In this document: piece after piece, positions 34,801-45,138 of the stretch
How positions within the stretch are numbered: position 1 is the first letter of the stretch
Layout of the letters: every line of letters starts with the position of its first letter
Source: Ursus arctos
Taxonomy: Eukaryota; Chordata; Mammalia; Carnivora; Ursidae
Length of the DNA: 64,000 nt
Assembly: GCF_023065955.2 (NCBI RefSeq)
Contig: NW_026623100.1
Span: 69,196,727 to 69,260,726 of the forward strand
Direction: 5' to 3'
Notes under the pieces: model-generated
What the model saw: only the letters and a program-made list of their open reading frames with translations
Databases searched by the model: none
Told to the model about the DNA's origin: nothing
Made by a program: the position numbers and the translations under genes

Positions 34801-35430
34801 AATAACAGCCTGTACTGGAATACCATAGAGAATAGGTGCTCACTTGTAAAGACAGTCATTTCTGGTCATAACTGGCCTTCTTGACACTTTGCAGTCTCCA
34901 CCCTGTTACCTATAATTTGTAAGGTGTGTGTTAGACTTTCCAGGGAGACTAGATGTCCGTCTCTTGTCAGATCAGCAGGGATTTTACCTCACTGAAGCAT
35001 AGCCTCTGCTTTGGCTGTTAGTGTGCATCTTCAAGCCCATGACCACTAACATGTACTATGAAGGATGCAGGAACTCAGCCCTCTTTACGCCATTACCTGA
35101 TCCTTGTTTCTGTCCTCGGGTAAATCTTGAACCTTCAACTTGCTCTATGTTTTCTGTCTTTGCTGACTTGACTCTACTACCTAGCATAGTGTTCAATCCA
35201 ATTATCTGCTATTTGAATTCCCTGCCTGACTTCTCTGCCTTTCCTTCCAGTCCCTGACCTGTCAGATTCACAACCTCTTCTTAATCATATCTGCAGGCCT
35301 TAGGGAATTACATATGCTTAGCCAACTGGTGGTGTCCACTACCACCTACCCATCTCCATGTAATGGTGTCCCTGGGGAAAAAAAATGGGTTTCAGAGTAT
35401 GAAACCAAGAGAATTCTTCATGCAAGCATG
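28823..35430. other. Longest repeat-poor stretch; no gene recognised
   Basis: About 6.6 kb with few recognisable transposons. Features seen: a 104-codon plus frame beginning inside the DNA transposon (28714-29028), a T-run at 29584-29594, an A-run (30343-30356) facing a T-run (30370-30391), a 57-residue frame at 30937-31110, an 81-codon minus frame at 31898-32143 and an 83-codon plus frame at 33459-33710. None carries a known domain. Around 29200-29300 a phrase (AGCTAAAGTTGATTCTGTTG) faintly recalls an ancient repeat. Low repeat density could mark conserved noncoding or regulatory DNA, but the sequence alone cannot show that. Confidence 0.4.
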
Positions 35431-35619
35431 TTTTGTTTTTTAAGATTTATTTATTTATTTGAGAGAATCAGAGAGAGAGAACAGAGGGAGAGTGAGAAGG
35501 AGAAGTAGACTCCCTGATGAGCAGAGAGCCTGATGCGATGCGGGGCCATCCCAGGACCCTGAGATCATGACCCGAGCTGAAGGCAGACACTTAACTGAAT
35601 GAGCCTCTCAGGCACCCCC
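35431..35619 (-). mobile_element. CAN-SINE, minus
   Basis: TTTTGTTTTTTAAGATTTAT, TTATTTGAGAGAATCAGAGAG, GACCCTGAGATCATGACCCG and CTCTCAGGCACCCCC at the head end. The element is slightly short, about 190 bp, with changes in the head. Confidence 0.92.
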
Positions 35620-36394
35620 AGGGTTTTGGTTGAGAAGAGGAATTGAAGAGTCTATATTCCTCTGTGACATGTTTCATTAAAAAGCCTAAGTCACCTCAAA
35701 GTCATAAATATGGCTGAAATGGAAAGCATTAAAAGAAATTTCTGCATAAACCACCAATTGCAAAATAAAGGAAACATTTCATTTAAACAAGGATGCCTTG
35801 AACTGTCCTGCAAGCTACTGAAATTCCATGCTTCATACATAAAAACAAAGTGCATTGGTGCCAGTCAAGAAAAGACATATTTTCTAAGTCTTATATCATT
35901 CACTAAGTGACTATTATATATTTGACTATTTCCTTCATTTTTTCATACTTATTGCTTATATTTTTTTTTCTTTGTGGCTTTAAACAACTTCCCACACATT
36001 TTCCATGGAACTGTGCTCTTTAGGCTCCTTCTCTTCCAAGAAGTCCTTTCTAAACCACCCACATGTCGGCCAGTTTGAACATCAATCATTTTTCAACTGG
36101 TTTGTACCTGACATGTCTGGACTGGACTCCTGAACCACTACATTTGTATTGGCTTTGCCTGTCAAGATCTAGGTCTATACGATTCATTGATTGAATCATT
36201 CATTAATTTATTCATTCATTCAGAAAATAATTGAAAGTTAAGCATGAGCTGGACCGTATACCTGGAATCTTTTAGTCAGAAACAAAAAATAATCAAGGCT
36301 AGCATAATCCCTAGAATTATCATGGATTTTTTTCTTTTTCTTTTGTAAACATTAATGAGCTAAGTAACCAAGGCTTTAGACCCTGAGGGGGGAC
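35620..36394. other. Unique sequence with L2-like traces
   Basis: A 66-codon plus frame (35710-35910) is unrecognised. Around 36000-36180 a CT-rich part (CTTCTCTTCCAAGAAGTCCTTTC) resembles upstream L2. Around 36190-36250 ATTCATTCATTCAGAAAATAATTG resembles the reversed L2 end. Both are weak. Confidence 0.35.
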
Positions 36395-36580
36395 TAGGAT
36401 CAAGATTCTAGCTCCAACCATGAAAATAATGTATGCTATACTGGCCCCTGAAAAACTCAGCTTCTTCATCTACCTCTTTTCCTTCCCTGAGGATATTTGG
36501 TGAATAAGTGAAATAACTGCAGAGATACATATTGAAAGACTCTTTGTAATTCAGGGTATTATTGTCACCATAATTAGGCC
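36395..36580 (-). repeat. MIR-like, minus
   Basis: GATTCTAGCTCCAACCATG.., CAGCTTCTTCATCTACCTC and GTGAATAAGTGAAATAACTGC follow the reversed MIR order (..CTCAGTTTCCTCATCTGTAAAATG.., GAGGATTAAATGAG). Strongly diverged. Confidence 0.45.
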
Positions 36581-36939
36581 ATGCACGTATACGGAAATCT
36601 TGATTAGAGTACTGCTTTTTCAAAAGCTAATTAGCTTGCATGACAATATGTTTCCTGACTGCGTTTTCAGAGAACTGTTTTATATTTTCTTTTCACTCCT
36701 GTCCCCAGAGCAAATGAACTGAACTGTCCTCCAAGGAAGACTCGGAATCTGAAGGGTAAAATATGCTGAGTGAGACCGATGAGGAGACATTTCCCCATAG
36801 TGGCTTGGGATAAGGACCTGAGCAGAGGCAAACAGAAGACCAGGCCATGGGAAGCTGTTCTCTCTCCTTGGATTATGTCAGAGGCTGACAACCACCAAAC
36901 TCAACAGCTTCATCTGTAGAACGATTTTTTTCAATCTTC

Positions 36940-37150
36940 CCTGACAAACCTTTCTCATTCTGCTCACGTGCCTTCAGCCCTCCCTGACCTTGCAAAAACT
37001 CTGCCCACATAGCACTTATTTAACTTACGGTATTTGTTTAGTATGCCTATTTCTCCTGTACTAGATCGGAATCTCATCTTCCAATCTCCCCGAAAGAAAG
37101 GACAGGAACAGATCTCATTTGTCCTTAAGTCACCAGTCCTTAAACTATCT
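36940..37150 (+). repeat. L2, plus
   Basis: CTTCCCTGACAAACCTTTC, CACATAGCACTTATTTAACTT, TACTAGATCGGAATCTCATC and GGACAGGAACAGATCTCATTTG follow the L2 3' region. Confidence 0.7.
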
Positions 37151-37874
37151 TGATCCCAGACTTCATTGAGTCTATTGACTTTCTCCTAAGTGAAATGCAT
37201 ATGTACCTGAATTTTTCAAAACATTTCAGGAAATTTATGAACTCATCCCATTCCTCAAAACACACATACTTGCTCCACAAGAATCCTTGCATTATTTCTG
37301 TCCCCTTCCCCAAAATGGTCTTGAGATTCTGGCATGAGCTGATCAGTCAAAGGCAGCCATGGTCCTACGTCTGAGTTTTGGCCAGGTAAAACCCAATCTG
37401 GTCATTTTTTAATCCCTGGGGAAAATGATCAGCATTGTCTTCAAGTTGCATATATTTACTTCTGAAATTCACAAGGGAAGAACTCATGAGCTGCTCCAGA
37501 ACACAGGGTTACCATGTGAACCTCACAGATGTATGTAGAGAAATTCTAAGAGGGAAAAATTTTTAGACTCTTGCCTCAGACTCTTGGTTTGAATTAATGT
37601 TTTGCTATTGCCACCAACAATATGCTTGTCATAGACATCTTCACCATAAAAGTGGAATGGTTCTCAACTGGTTTTAAAGGTGGGAAATGATATCAAAATC
37701 ACTCAGGACACTCCTCCTAAGGTACATATATCCCACTTCCTTCCCCCACTGGAAAGGCACATTCAAGGAATGGGCTTGCTGTACTGAAAGAAGTAACTTC
37801 TGGAAGCTAAGGAATCCTGTGCTACTTTTCCAGATGAATGGGCATTTATAACTAAAATAATGTCACAAACTTAT
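37151..37874. other. Unique sequence, no gene recognised
   Basis: A 74-codon plus frame (37150-37374) has no known domain. GTGGAATGGTTCTCAACTGG near 37655 resembles the end of MER5-type DNA transposons but no second end was found. Confidence 0.35.
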
Positions 37875-38070
37875 AATGAAATTTAGTGAGAACTTAATAT
37901 ATATGTAAGACATTATTCTGAGTTTATTTGTATTATCATGCTTAATATTTATAATAATCCCATGATATAGATGTAACTATTTTTGTAGATTGCAAAAAAA
38001 GGAAACAGAATTACAAAGTTCACAAAGTGGCAAACCCAGAACTTCTGACTCCAGGGTGTACTTGGAACCC
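37875..38070 (+). repeat. MIR, plus
   Basis: ATTTAGTGAGAACTTAATAT, GTAAGACATTATTCTGAG, TAATAATCCCATGATATAGATG, AGATTGCAAAAAAAGGAAACAG and GAACTTCTGACTCCAGGGTG follow MIR from its core to the 3' part (AATCCTCACAACAACCC.., ACAGATGAGGAAACTGAGG.., GGCAGAGCC..). Confidence 0.8.
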
Positions 38071-38654
38071 CCCTACTACTTGCTTCCCTGGGCAATGATG
38101 ACATCCCCATCCCCATCCTCAATCAAGTGAGAACTAGTATGACAGAACCTTACCAGGGAAGGCAGCATAGCATCCATCTGTCCTGAAGAAGTAGTCCCAT
38201 CTTCTGAATCCCCCAATTATTTTTCATCCTCCCTCCCCACTCTGCCACTTTCTCTAACTTTGCCCATGATTAGAAAACACAGATCCTCATTAAAGTCCAT
38301 CTCTCCATCCTATTGGCACAAATTAAAACTAGCAGTGGCCTGTGCAGTGAACTCAGTGGGATCCCAGCTAATCATTTTTATAAATTGAAAAATAGACTTT
38401 TTCTTCATAAGCACCATCTGTACCTTCAGGACATTCTTATTAACACTTTCTCTCCTGGGCTATGCTTTCCATTGAAAATAACTGGAAGCAAAGGTCATAG
38501 AGCTTCTCATTTTTCTAGCCTCTGAGATTTTTCTAGAGGACTCTAGGCAATCAGCAGCTTATCTGGCCATTGTAGCAAAGTGGTGAAGTCTTTAAGACGC
38601 CTGCTACTATTTCCATATCATAGATGGGACTACCCATTCACGGAGCAAAAGTTT
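38071..38654. other. Unique sequence, no gene recognised
   Basis: A 70-codon plus frame (38313-38525) is unrecognised. No repeat was identified. Confidence 0.4.
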
Positions 38655-38757
38655 CGGAGGGCTTACTATATAACAGGTATTATTCTATGTTCTTCAGAAA
38701 TAGCAGTGAGCAAAACAGTAAAGACACCCTAATTTCATGGAGAATATATTCTAGTTA
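38655..38757 (-). repeat. L2 fragment, minus
   Basis: GAGGGCTTACTATATAACAG, TATTATTCTATGTTCTTCAG, AAATAGCAGTGAGCAAAACAG and TTCATGGAGAATATATTCTAG match the reversed L2 3' end. A following A-run (38758-38772) separates it from a MIR. Confidence 0.75.
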
Positions 38758-38792
38758 AAAAAAAAAAAAAAAGCAAACAAAATGTCATACTT

Positions 38793-39035
38793 AAGGCATG
38801 CCAAGCATTGTTCTGAGATTACGCACAATATGTACATGCATGTCCGCTCAACAGCTTTATCAGGTGCTTACTGCTACTACCTCTGTTTGGCAGTGGAAGA
38901 AGCTAAGCAAAAAAGTTAACCTTTTCCAGGTCATAGAGCTAACAAGAAGCAAAGCTAGCCTTCGAGCCCAGGAGTCTGGTACCAGAGTTTATGCTCTGAA
39001 CTACCATTTCATCCCTTTGTCACGCAGCTAGCTAG
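38793..39035 (+). repeat. MIR, plus
   Basis: CATGCCAAGCATTGTTCTGAG, GGCAGTGGAAGAAGCTAAGC, CAGGTCATAGAGCTAACAAG, TTCGAGCCCAGGAGTCTGG and GAACTACCATTTCATCCC follow MIR to its 3' end. The 77-codon frame across it is repeat-derived. Confidence 0.85.
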
Positions 39036-39294
39036 TGGCGAGATATGCAGGACACATCATGTGGCTTTGGGTCTAGCCTTCTAGCACAGGACTAAGTGGG
39101 GAAAAGACTTATCAAACTTTATTAACGACCTCTAAAGGGGTTTTCTCTACTTTCCACATTCCCATTTGGGTAGTGGCCAAGTGTAGTGGGCTTCTGCACA
39201 CATTCAGACCTGGCTCAAATCCAGGCTCCCCGCTCAGCAACAGTGTGGCCTGGGCAAGCCCAAACCCTTCAAGCCATCAAAAATAAAGTACCTA

Positions 39295-39490
39295 TGGGGC
39301 GCCTGGGTGGCATAGCGGTTAAGCGTCTGCCTTCGGCTCAGGGCGTGATCCTGGCGATCTGGGATCGAGCCCCACATTAGGCTCTTCTGCTATGAGCCTG
39401 CTTCTTCCTCTCCCACTCCCCCTGCTTGTGTTTCCTCTCTCGCTGGCTGTCTCTATCTCTGTCAAATAAATAAAATCTTTAAAAAAAAAT
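39295..39490 (+). mobile_element. Young arctoid CAN-SINE, plus, inside a MIR
   Basis: TGGGGCGCCTGGGTGGCATA, GCGGTTAAGCGTCTGCCTTC, CAGGGCGTGATCCTGGCGAT, GCTATGAGCCTGCTTCTTCC and tail CAAATAAATAAAATCTTT. The perfect 13-bp duplication AATAAAGTACCTA is at 39282-39294 and 39491-39503. Confidence 0.96.
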
Positions 39491-39521
39491 AATAAAGTAC
39501 CTACATCATAAGTTTAACAAT

Positions 39522-39602
39522 TGTGTGTGTGTGTGTGTTTATATATATGTATATATATGTATGTGTATATATGTGTGTATAAATATATATATATGTGTGT
39601 AA
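39522..39602 (+). repeat. (TG)n/(TA)n compound microsatellite
   Basis: A TG run (39522-39538) changes to interspersed TA, TATG and TG units up to 39602. It lies in the right half of the split MIR. Confidence 0.95.
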
Positions 39603-39665
39603 TATACTTAACATAGTGTCTAGTAGAGAATAAGCACTGAAAATATTTTCCATTATTATCATATT

Positions 39666-40034
39666 AAGTTGATGGGTCTTTAACCTTCTCTTATGACTTC
39701 TTATCTGCCTCTCCTTTTGTCTGAGAGAGACTGGAATCACAAGGAAACAGAGTCAATCTTAGAACCTCACAGGGACTCAGCCTCTAGACAGTACAGCAGG
39801 GAGTTCCAGCAGTGGTCCTGAGGAAACACAAGGAGCACCTAGAGATCTGAAGTCCCCACCGAGCAGCTTTGCCACTGCTGAGAGTTTCAGCTGCTCCTTC
39901 GGCAACTTCTACCATGTCCTCAAACCATGAGGAAAACCAGTTGGTTAGAATTTGATAAAATTAGTTGATAGAGCAGAACTTTTTCTGAGAGATTGTGTGA
40001 AGGGCATAATGCTGAGAAACGATGACGAAGATGA
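39666..40034. other. Unique sequence, no gene recognised
   Basis: Short stretch without recognisable repeat or open frame of note. Confidence 0.4.
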
Positions 40035-40250
40035 TGGTGACAGCTATGATTTTTGGAGCACTTACTGCATATCAGGCACACGACAGTTGCTTCACATTCA
40101 CTATGTCATTAAATGCCAATATATTCCTGCAACATAATTGTCATAATTTTACAGATGAGGAAAATGAAGTTTAGGTGTGACAAATCCTATGTCCACGATC
40201 ACGCAGTAAGAAGAAGCACGAGGCGGCCTAAGGCCCAGGGCTGTAACTAC
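40035..40250 (+). repeat. MIR, plus
   Basis: GATTTTTGGAGCACTTACTG, CATATCAGGCACACGACAG, CATAATTTTACAGATGAGGA, AAATGAAGTTTAGGTGTGAC and GATCACGCAGTAAGAAG reproduce MIR from core to 3' part. Confidence 0.88.
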
Positions 40251-40944
40251 AGGGCCACTTTGGGCTTTTCTTCCTTGGTTGGGACCTGGTTCCTGATCCT
40301 CAGAGGCTCCTCACAGAGATGGACTCGGGGATAACCTCCTGCCTCCCAAAGCCAGTGCAGTTATCACTGGGGCCGAGCGTGTTCAGGAGCTGGCCACTCC
40401 CAACATGCAGGTCCTCTGTCTGCTGCCTGGGCTGCTAGGGCACTCACTGCTCCAGAGGCAATCCTTAGTTAGTGACGGATGGGAACCCATAGATGTGCAC
40501 CTCAGCCCTCTGCCCCTTGGTAAGACAATACTGAAGTGCATTCTACAGGACTCCTCAGAGGATCTCCTGAGACATGAAGCCTTCGGTGGTAAGTAACTTG
40601 TTCATCAATGCGCCCTTTACTGGAGTGTTACCCTCCTCTGTCACCTTCACCCCTCCCTCATCTATGTTTCCTAAGGTCCCTCCTAAATCAATTACCTGCA
40701 CCCAAGTCATTGCCTAGGCATCTGCTTTTGAGGGAACACCACCTAAGAGGGACAGAGGGCTCTCATTAAAGACGGCACCATTTCTTCTGGAAAAATTAGT
40801 AGCAGAGTCCTTATAACTAGCACATATTAACTTTTTTTTTTTTTTTTAACTTATGTCCTTATTACACTGACTCTGGCTGATTAAACAGCCAAATGTCAAT
40901 CTAGTTGCTGGTGGCACCGAGCTTAGTGCTGTCAGCAGGCAGTG
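40251..40944. other. GC-richer unique sequence, no exon supported
   Basis: Locally GC-rich. A 63-codon plus frame (40405-40596) opens with a leucine-rich stretch (MQVLCLLPGLLGHSLL) and is followed by GGT/GGTAAGTAAC, a fair splice donor. No acceptor, domain or relative was recognised, so it is not called a gene. A T-run lies at 40832-40847. Confidence 0.35.
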
Positions 40945-41100
40945 AAAGAAATGTCAGACCCAGGGCCTGTCCGGGGGAGTTTATAGTCTGCAGGGAGAAA
41001 AGGGTGACTCTCGTGCCGGAATGAGAGAATAAAATAAGACAGTGCATAATCAGGTGCGAGTCTGAGAGACAGCTGCTTTGCGGGCTTCAAGACTTCAGAG
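40945..41100 (-). repeat. L2-like fragment, minus
   Basis: GACCCAGGGCCTGTCCGGGG, GAGTTTATAGTCTGCAGGGAG and AATAAGACAGTGCATAATCAGG resemble the reversed L2 3' region (..CCTGCCCTCAAGGAGTTTATAGTCTAG..). Confidence 0.5.
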
Positions 41101-41699
41101 GCAGTGGCGAGGGTAGAGGTACTAAATAATGCAGAGCTCTCCAGCTGGGCCATGGGGGGGGTGGTTTCCAGGGCTCCGTGGTTTACAAGATGTAAATCGC
41201 CTCTGCGCTTTGGTTTCCATCAACTCTAGTCACAGCAAGTTAAGCGCAGCATATAGAAGAATGGGACACCGGAGATTAATGAAGCACACCAAGTAGGAGT
41301 TTCAAATACACTCAAACCCTCCTTCCGCATGAGGTGGATGGAGTTCCGGAACAGGCAGGAGGCGTTAAGGGGCAGGGCCACTTGTCCACACACCACACGA
41401 CGAGCTGTGTGCGTAGCTGAAACTGGATAAATCCTGCATTTTGCTCATCCCAGACTTCCCAGTCGAGTTACACAGAATGTGAATTTGGTCTTTGACAAGT
41501 TTCAGCAAAGAGGACTTATACTGAAAGCACAGCAATGAACAATGGGGAAACTCACATTTAAGTTACACAGGCCATGAATTGGTTGTGATTCTGGCTCTAT
41601 GGGCAAAAGGACTGGGCAGTGCCAGCTACGTAAGCCCGATTCTGGTATGTGGAGTTTTTAGGTTAGCTTTGATCTACAGCTCATCAAGTAATCCCCAGT
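41101..41699. other. Unique sequence, no gene recognised
   Basis: Moderate GC with several CpG (for example near 41265 and 41346-41400). No repeat and no open frame of note. Confidence 0.4.
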
Positions 41700-41885
41700 G
41701 AGATTCAGATACCAAGTGAAGTGCTTCATATGATTCCTCTCTAACTTTCACGACAAACTCATCAAATAATACTCCATCCATTTCTCAAGTGAGGAAACTA
41801 GTGCCCAGAATAGTTATGTGGCTCAGAAGAGCTAGACAAGATTTCAGGTGGCTCTGACTCCAATGCCCTTGTTCCTAACCTCATT
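41700..41885 (+). repeat. MIR, plus
   Basis: CAAGTGAAGTGCTTCATATG, ACTCATCAAATAATACTCCA, TTTCTCAAGTGAGGAAACTA, GTGCCCAGAATAGTTATGTG and GGTGGCTCTGACTCCAATGC follow MIR. Confidence 0.75.
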
Positions 41886-42699
41886 TCTATTCATATTCAG
41901 CAAATTAATAACACTAGGCATCTGCGTACATACAGGTTTGTGCGGTGTAGGTGGGTGGGTTGCATGCGAAATGCATTCTCCATGCACATATATCCATGTG
42001 CTTATCATAACTAATACATTTGGCTGATAAAAAAGTTGGCTTTCCAACAGGCAAACCAGCACACTTGCTTGTCCAATGTCTTGTCCAGGCGAGAGACACA
42101 ATTGTCCTGCTTTATGTTTGAGAAGTGAATGAATGAAAGGTTTAGAGTTACGCTCGCCTTTCATTTCTAAGGCCTTTTCATTCTCACTAACCAAAATGCC
42201 ATGCTCTTATTCAAAGCAATATTATCCATAAGCAAATGTGTTTGGGATTCTCCTGTTGTGTGTATGTGGGCTTGTTTGTCTGGTTGTTTTGGCAACTGCA
42301 ACATTTCCATGTAGCTACTGAGTAAGTAAAAGGGGATAATATTTCATAAAATTAATGAAGCTTTATTTGAGCATTCACTAAGTTTTCTTTCCTGCTACAG
42401 ACATCATCTCCTATAAGAATGTGCATTTATTTTGGACTGCTGTTTTTTAAAGCAATTTCACATAGGTTTTTCTACAATAGTTATGGAAGTGGACAAAACG
42501 TTATAATGCCCATGTGTGGCTTAGAAAATTGAGAGTCAAAAGATGTACCATTCTTCACTGTTTCTTCACTGAACACTGTTTAGCCAGTAATGGTGTCAGG
42601 TCTTTGCTTCAAAATGTTTGCACGCACATGTGGGTGTATATTAGTCTCAGTTGTATAGAGATGTATGAGTTATGGACTCTGCACTGAAATTAAGGAGAA
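41886..42699. other. Unique sequence, no gene recognised
   Basis: A minus frame of 116 codons (41844-42194) overlaps the MIR and has no known domain. No other repeat was recognised. Confidence 0.4.
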
Positions 42700-43170
42700 A
42701 AACATGTAAACAGTCATTTTTTTCAGTTACAGGTATTATAATAGAGATGTAAATAAAATATGATAAGACCATGGGCAGGAGGAGAATAGACTGTCCAGAG
42801 GTGAGAAATCAGATAGATCTACTCAGGGCTATTTTAGTTAGCCTTGGAAGAAGAAAAAAACAAAATGGACAGGTAGAGAAATTGGGAAGAAGGGGCTCTA
42901 TGTAAAGAATACCCCCTGAGGACAGTGCGGATGTTCTGACGGCTGCAGGGGGGATGGAGTCCAGAGTGCCCGAAGGACGTGGTGACAAGAGAGGTGGAAA
43001 GCAAAGTGGCAGCAAGGTCACCTAACACCCCTTACAAGCATGTCAAACAGTGTGGGCTTTATTTCACAGGAATTGGAGAGGTTTTACAATTTCCTAGTGA
43101 AGTGGAAAGAATGATTTCTATAGGAGAAGTAAGGAAGGGATTGGAACAAGTTGATGGGGCTGTCAGGTGA
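42700..43170 (-). repeat. L2 (upstream part), minus
   Basis: GGGCTTTATTTCACAGGAATTGG, AGAGGTTTTACAATTTCC and GTGGAAAGAATGATTTC match the reversed upstream L2 text (..GTTTGGATTTTATTC.., GGAGGGTTTTAAGC.., GTGACATGATCTG..). Plus and minus frames here are repeat-derived or chance. Confidence 0.65.
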
Positions 43171-43214
43171 CGGAGAAAGCATCGCCTCACACGCTGAGGT
43201 GAGAGTAGTTGCTT

Positions 43215-43475
43215 TTCCCCTGTGATCTACAGGACCTTCCCACGTGCCTAGAACAGTACTCAGTGCACCATCTTTTACTTTGCCTACGTCTGTATCTCTC
43301 TCTATTTGTCTCCCCTCTTCCTCTTTCCCACACAAATCAGGCTATGCACAACTGGAAACAATAACTGCCATTTTGTATGCAGTCGATCTTTAGATCCTAA
43401 GCACTCAGCGTATTGATGGCTCACAGTAGGTACTCAAATAAAGGCCTATTGGATTTCACTGAATGGAATCCATAG
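43215..43475 (+). repeat. L2, plus
   Basis: CTACGTCTGTATCTCTCTCT, TTTGTCTCCCCTCTTCCTC and GATGGCTCACAGTAGGTACTCAAATAAAGG match the L2 3' end (..GGCACATAGTAGGCGCTCAATAAATG). Confidence 0.65.
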
Positions 43476-44059
43476 GAAAGGAGACGAGGACAGATGAAAA
43501 TATTGATGTTTTTTAGGTAGAATGAAAGTAGTTAAGAAATTTCATGTCTGATGATCATTATTTTCTCAGTGTGATGGGAAGAAAAGCCATCTATTGTGAG
43601 GGAGAAGAACATAAATTATGTTGATTTCCTAAGGAAATCAGTAAAGGTTTTACTCTGGAGGATGCAAAAAAAAAAAAAAAATCTAACATGGAAATGAAAC
43701 GTGTGTGCACTGGGGGAAACATTTAAAACTGTACTGTGTGTCCAGATGGGAACAGAAAGCATGGTTGTAGAACAAAGCATTTAAGTTTGGCTACACGATT
43801 TGTTTCCAGAGAAGAAAGATGGTTTTGCGATCTCAAGTTGGGATCTACCACCTGGTTCTTTAAGTGGTCAAAGAGCTGAAGACGCTGTAGAAAGAGTAAA
43901 ATATCACAGATGGGCAGGTTAGAAAAGCAAGAGAATATGCCACTGAGAAATTCTGAGGGATTGACTCTGAAAAATGAAGAAGGTAAAAACCAAGTTCAGT
44001 GGACAAAGTAGAAAGATAAGACTTGTAAGACTACTGAAAAGGCAAATATATGGTAGACA
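43476..44059. other. Unique or very old repeat sequence, no gene
   Basis: A-rich, with an A-run at 43666-43681. No open frame of note and no recognisable element. Confidence 0.4.
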
Positions 44060-44180
44060 AAGAGAACTCAGTTTTAATTTCTGTTCCACTACCATATATT
44101 AGCTGTGACCTGACTTGAATTTATTAACCACTCAGAAACTTGATTTCAACACTAGAATATAGGTATCATCGTGTGGTTTA
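44060..44180 (-). repeat. MIR, minus
   Basis: CATATATTAGCTGTGACCTG, ACTCAGAAACTTGATTTCAA and ACTAGAATATAGGTATCATC follow reversed MIR (..TTACTAGCTGTGTGACCTTG.., CTCAGTTTCCTCATC..). Confidence 0.7.
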
Positions 44181-44304
44181 GAAACTGAGAAGTTTCCTGT
44201 GCTTCTAGGCCAGAGCTGAGAACCACAGCAGCCCACAAACTAAGCTGAGAGAAACGCCAGAAGGTGGATTATCCATCTCCAGTCAAGAAGTGCCATTCCC
44301 AGAA

Positions 44305-44364
44305 CTGCAAAGTATCTCTTCTCTGCCCTTCGTTTTCCCATGGGTGTCGCACAGTGGCTGAAAC
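44305..44364 (+). repeat. Left arm of a perfect 60-bp inverted repeat
   Basis: CTGCAAAGTATCTCTTCTCT through CACAGTGGCTGAAAC is exactly the reverse complement of 45119-45178. The arms sit 754 bases apart. Beyond the perfect part a further ~18 bases inward match with a few gaps. Confidence 0.98.
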
Positions 44365-45138
44365 AACAGAACCGACAGACACCAACAACCCCACAATTCA
44401 GTAATGCTGTGAGGAAGGCGATCCCAGTATTAGTGAAAAGAGCTGTAGGAGTGCTAACAATACTGACTCCATCTCTGGCCCTCCATCTTGTTCATGTTTG
44501 CTCAGTGATCTCTACTGGGGCTATGTGTTCTGGGCCCCACAGAGATTAATATACATAACCTCAGTAATGCCCCCAAGGGCCAGGAAGTAAGGAGGCTTGT
44601 TTTGGCCTCCCATGAATTTGCTAAAGAAAGCAGTCTTTCCTCTTCTTGATGCACAGGTGGTAGGTACCATAAGATCTAATTATAGGTTAGCTGTCAGGCG
44701 CATGCAAGCTCTCTGAGGTGTGCGCGAACCCTTTGACCTCACGACAGTGTTCTTCTGCTTGTCCCCTTGCGCTATAAAATCTGTGGACTAAGGTCCAGAT
44801 TTTGTGGAGAGCAACTCTGCAGCTGCCGTGGATTGTCCTCTGCTCGATGCCCCGTCAGTAAGTTACCCGGAATAAATCCCTGTGTAGATTGTATGGAGCG
44901 GCCTGCTTCATTTTCCAGTCCCCAAGTGTCTTCTCAGTTAGGGGGATACTTTACTGTCTCTCCCCACCTTCTAACAAGAGACTATCATCCCCCCACAGAG
45001 ACCCTCTGCTGGCACATCACATTCTCTCCATCCTTCTCCACCCGGCTCCAGGCCTGAAAGGGTGACTTCTGTGAACCGGAACCCCAAGACCTCCAGCCCG
45101 CTGGCGGCTTCTGGTTGGGTTTCAGCCACTGTGCGACA
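44345..45138 (+). mobile_element. LTR-like element (ERV-type), plus, bounded by inverted repeats
   Basis: The unit starts TGTCGCACAGTGGC and ends GCCACTGTGCGACA, so it has the TG...CA ends of an LTR. It carries a TATA box (CTATAAAATC at 44772-44781) and 90 bases later a polyadenylation signal (GGAATAAATCC at 44868-44878), which is normal LTR spacing for promoter, R region and poly(A) site. A strong splice-donor-like CAGTAAGT lies near 44854. No retroviral internal sequence or primer-binding site was found beside it, so it is a solo LTR if it is one. The ends are unusual: LTR inverted ends are normally only a few bases, but here they extend at least 20 bases inside and 40 bases outside. A DNA transposon with long terminal inverted repeats is the alternative. 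The 96-codon frame at 44767-45057 is U5-derived. Confidence 0.55.
44772..44781 (+). promoter_or_regulatory. TATA box of the LTR-like element
   Basis: CTATAAAATC in a GC-richer context. The AATAAA at 44870-44875 downstream is at the distance expected inside an LTR. Whether it is active is unknown. Confidence 0.5.

Larger units (their letters stand above)
39190..39665 (-). repeat. MIR, minus, split by a SINE and a microsatellite
   Basis: The left part (39190-39294) has CAGACCTGGCTCAAATCCAG, AACAGTGTGGCCTGGGCAAG and CATCAAAAATAAAGTACCTA. The right part (39490-39665) has AATAAAGTACCTACATCATA and ACTTAACATAGTGTCTAGTA. Together they give the reversed MIR, in which the 'AATA.TAGTACCTACCTCATA' core was the insertion site of the SINE. 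Confidence 0.78.

Noticed and set aside
37655..37700. MER5-type DNA transposon end (GTGGAATGGTTCTCAACTGG)
   Set aside because: Only one short end-like phrase; no matching second end or body was recognised.
40405..40596. Signal-peptide-like frame (MQVLCLLPGLLGHSLL...) followed by GGTAAGTAAC
   Set aside because: A hydrophobic N-terminus and one donor site are weak evidence; the protein resembles nothing known and no upstream exon or promoter is visible.
44767..45057. 96-codon frame as a gene
   Set aside because: It begins at the TATA region and runs through the poly(A) signal of the LTR-like element, so it is element-derived noncoding sequence.
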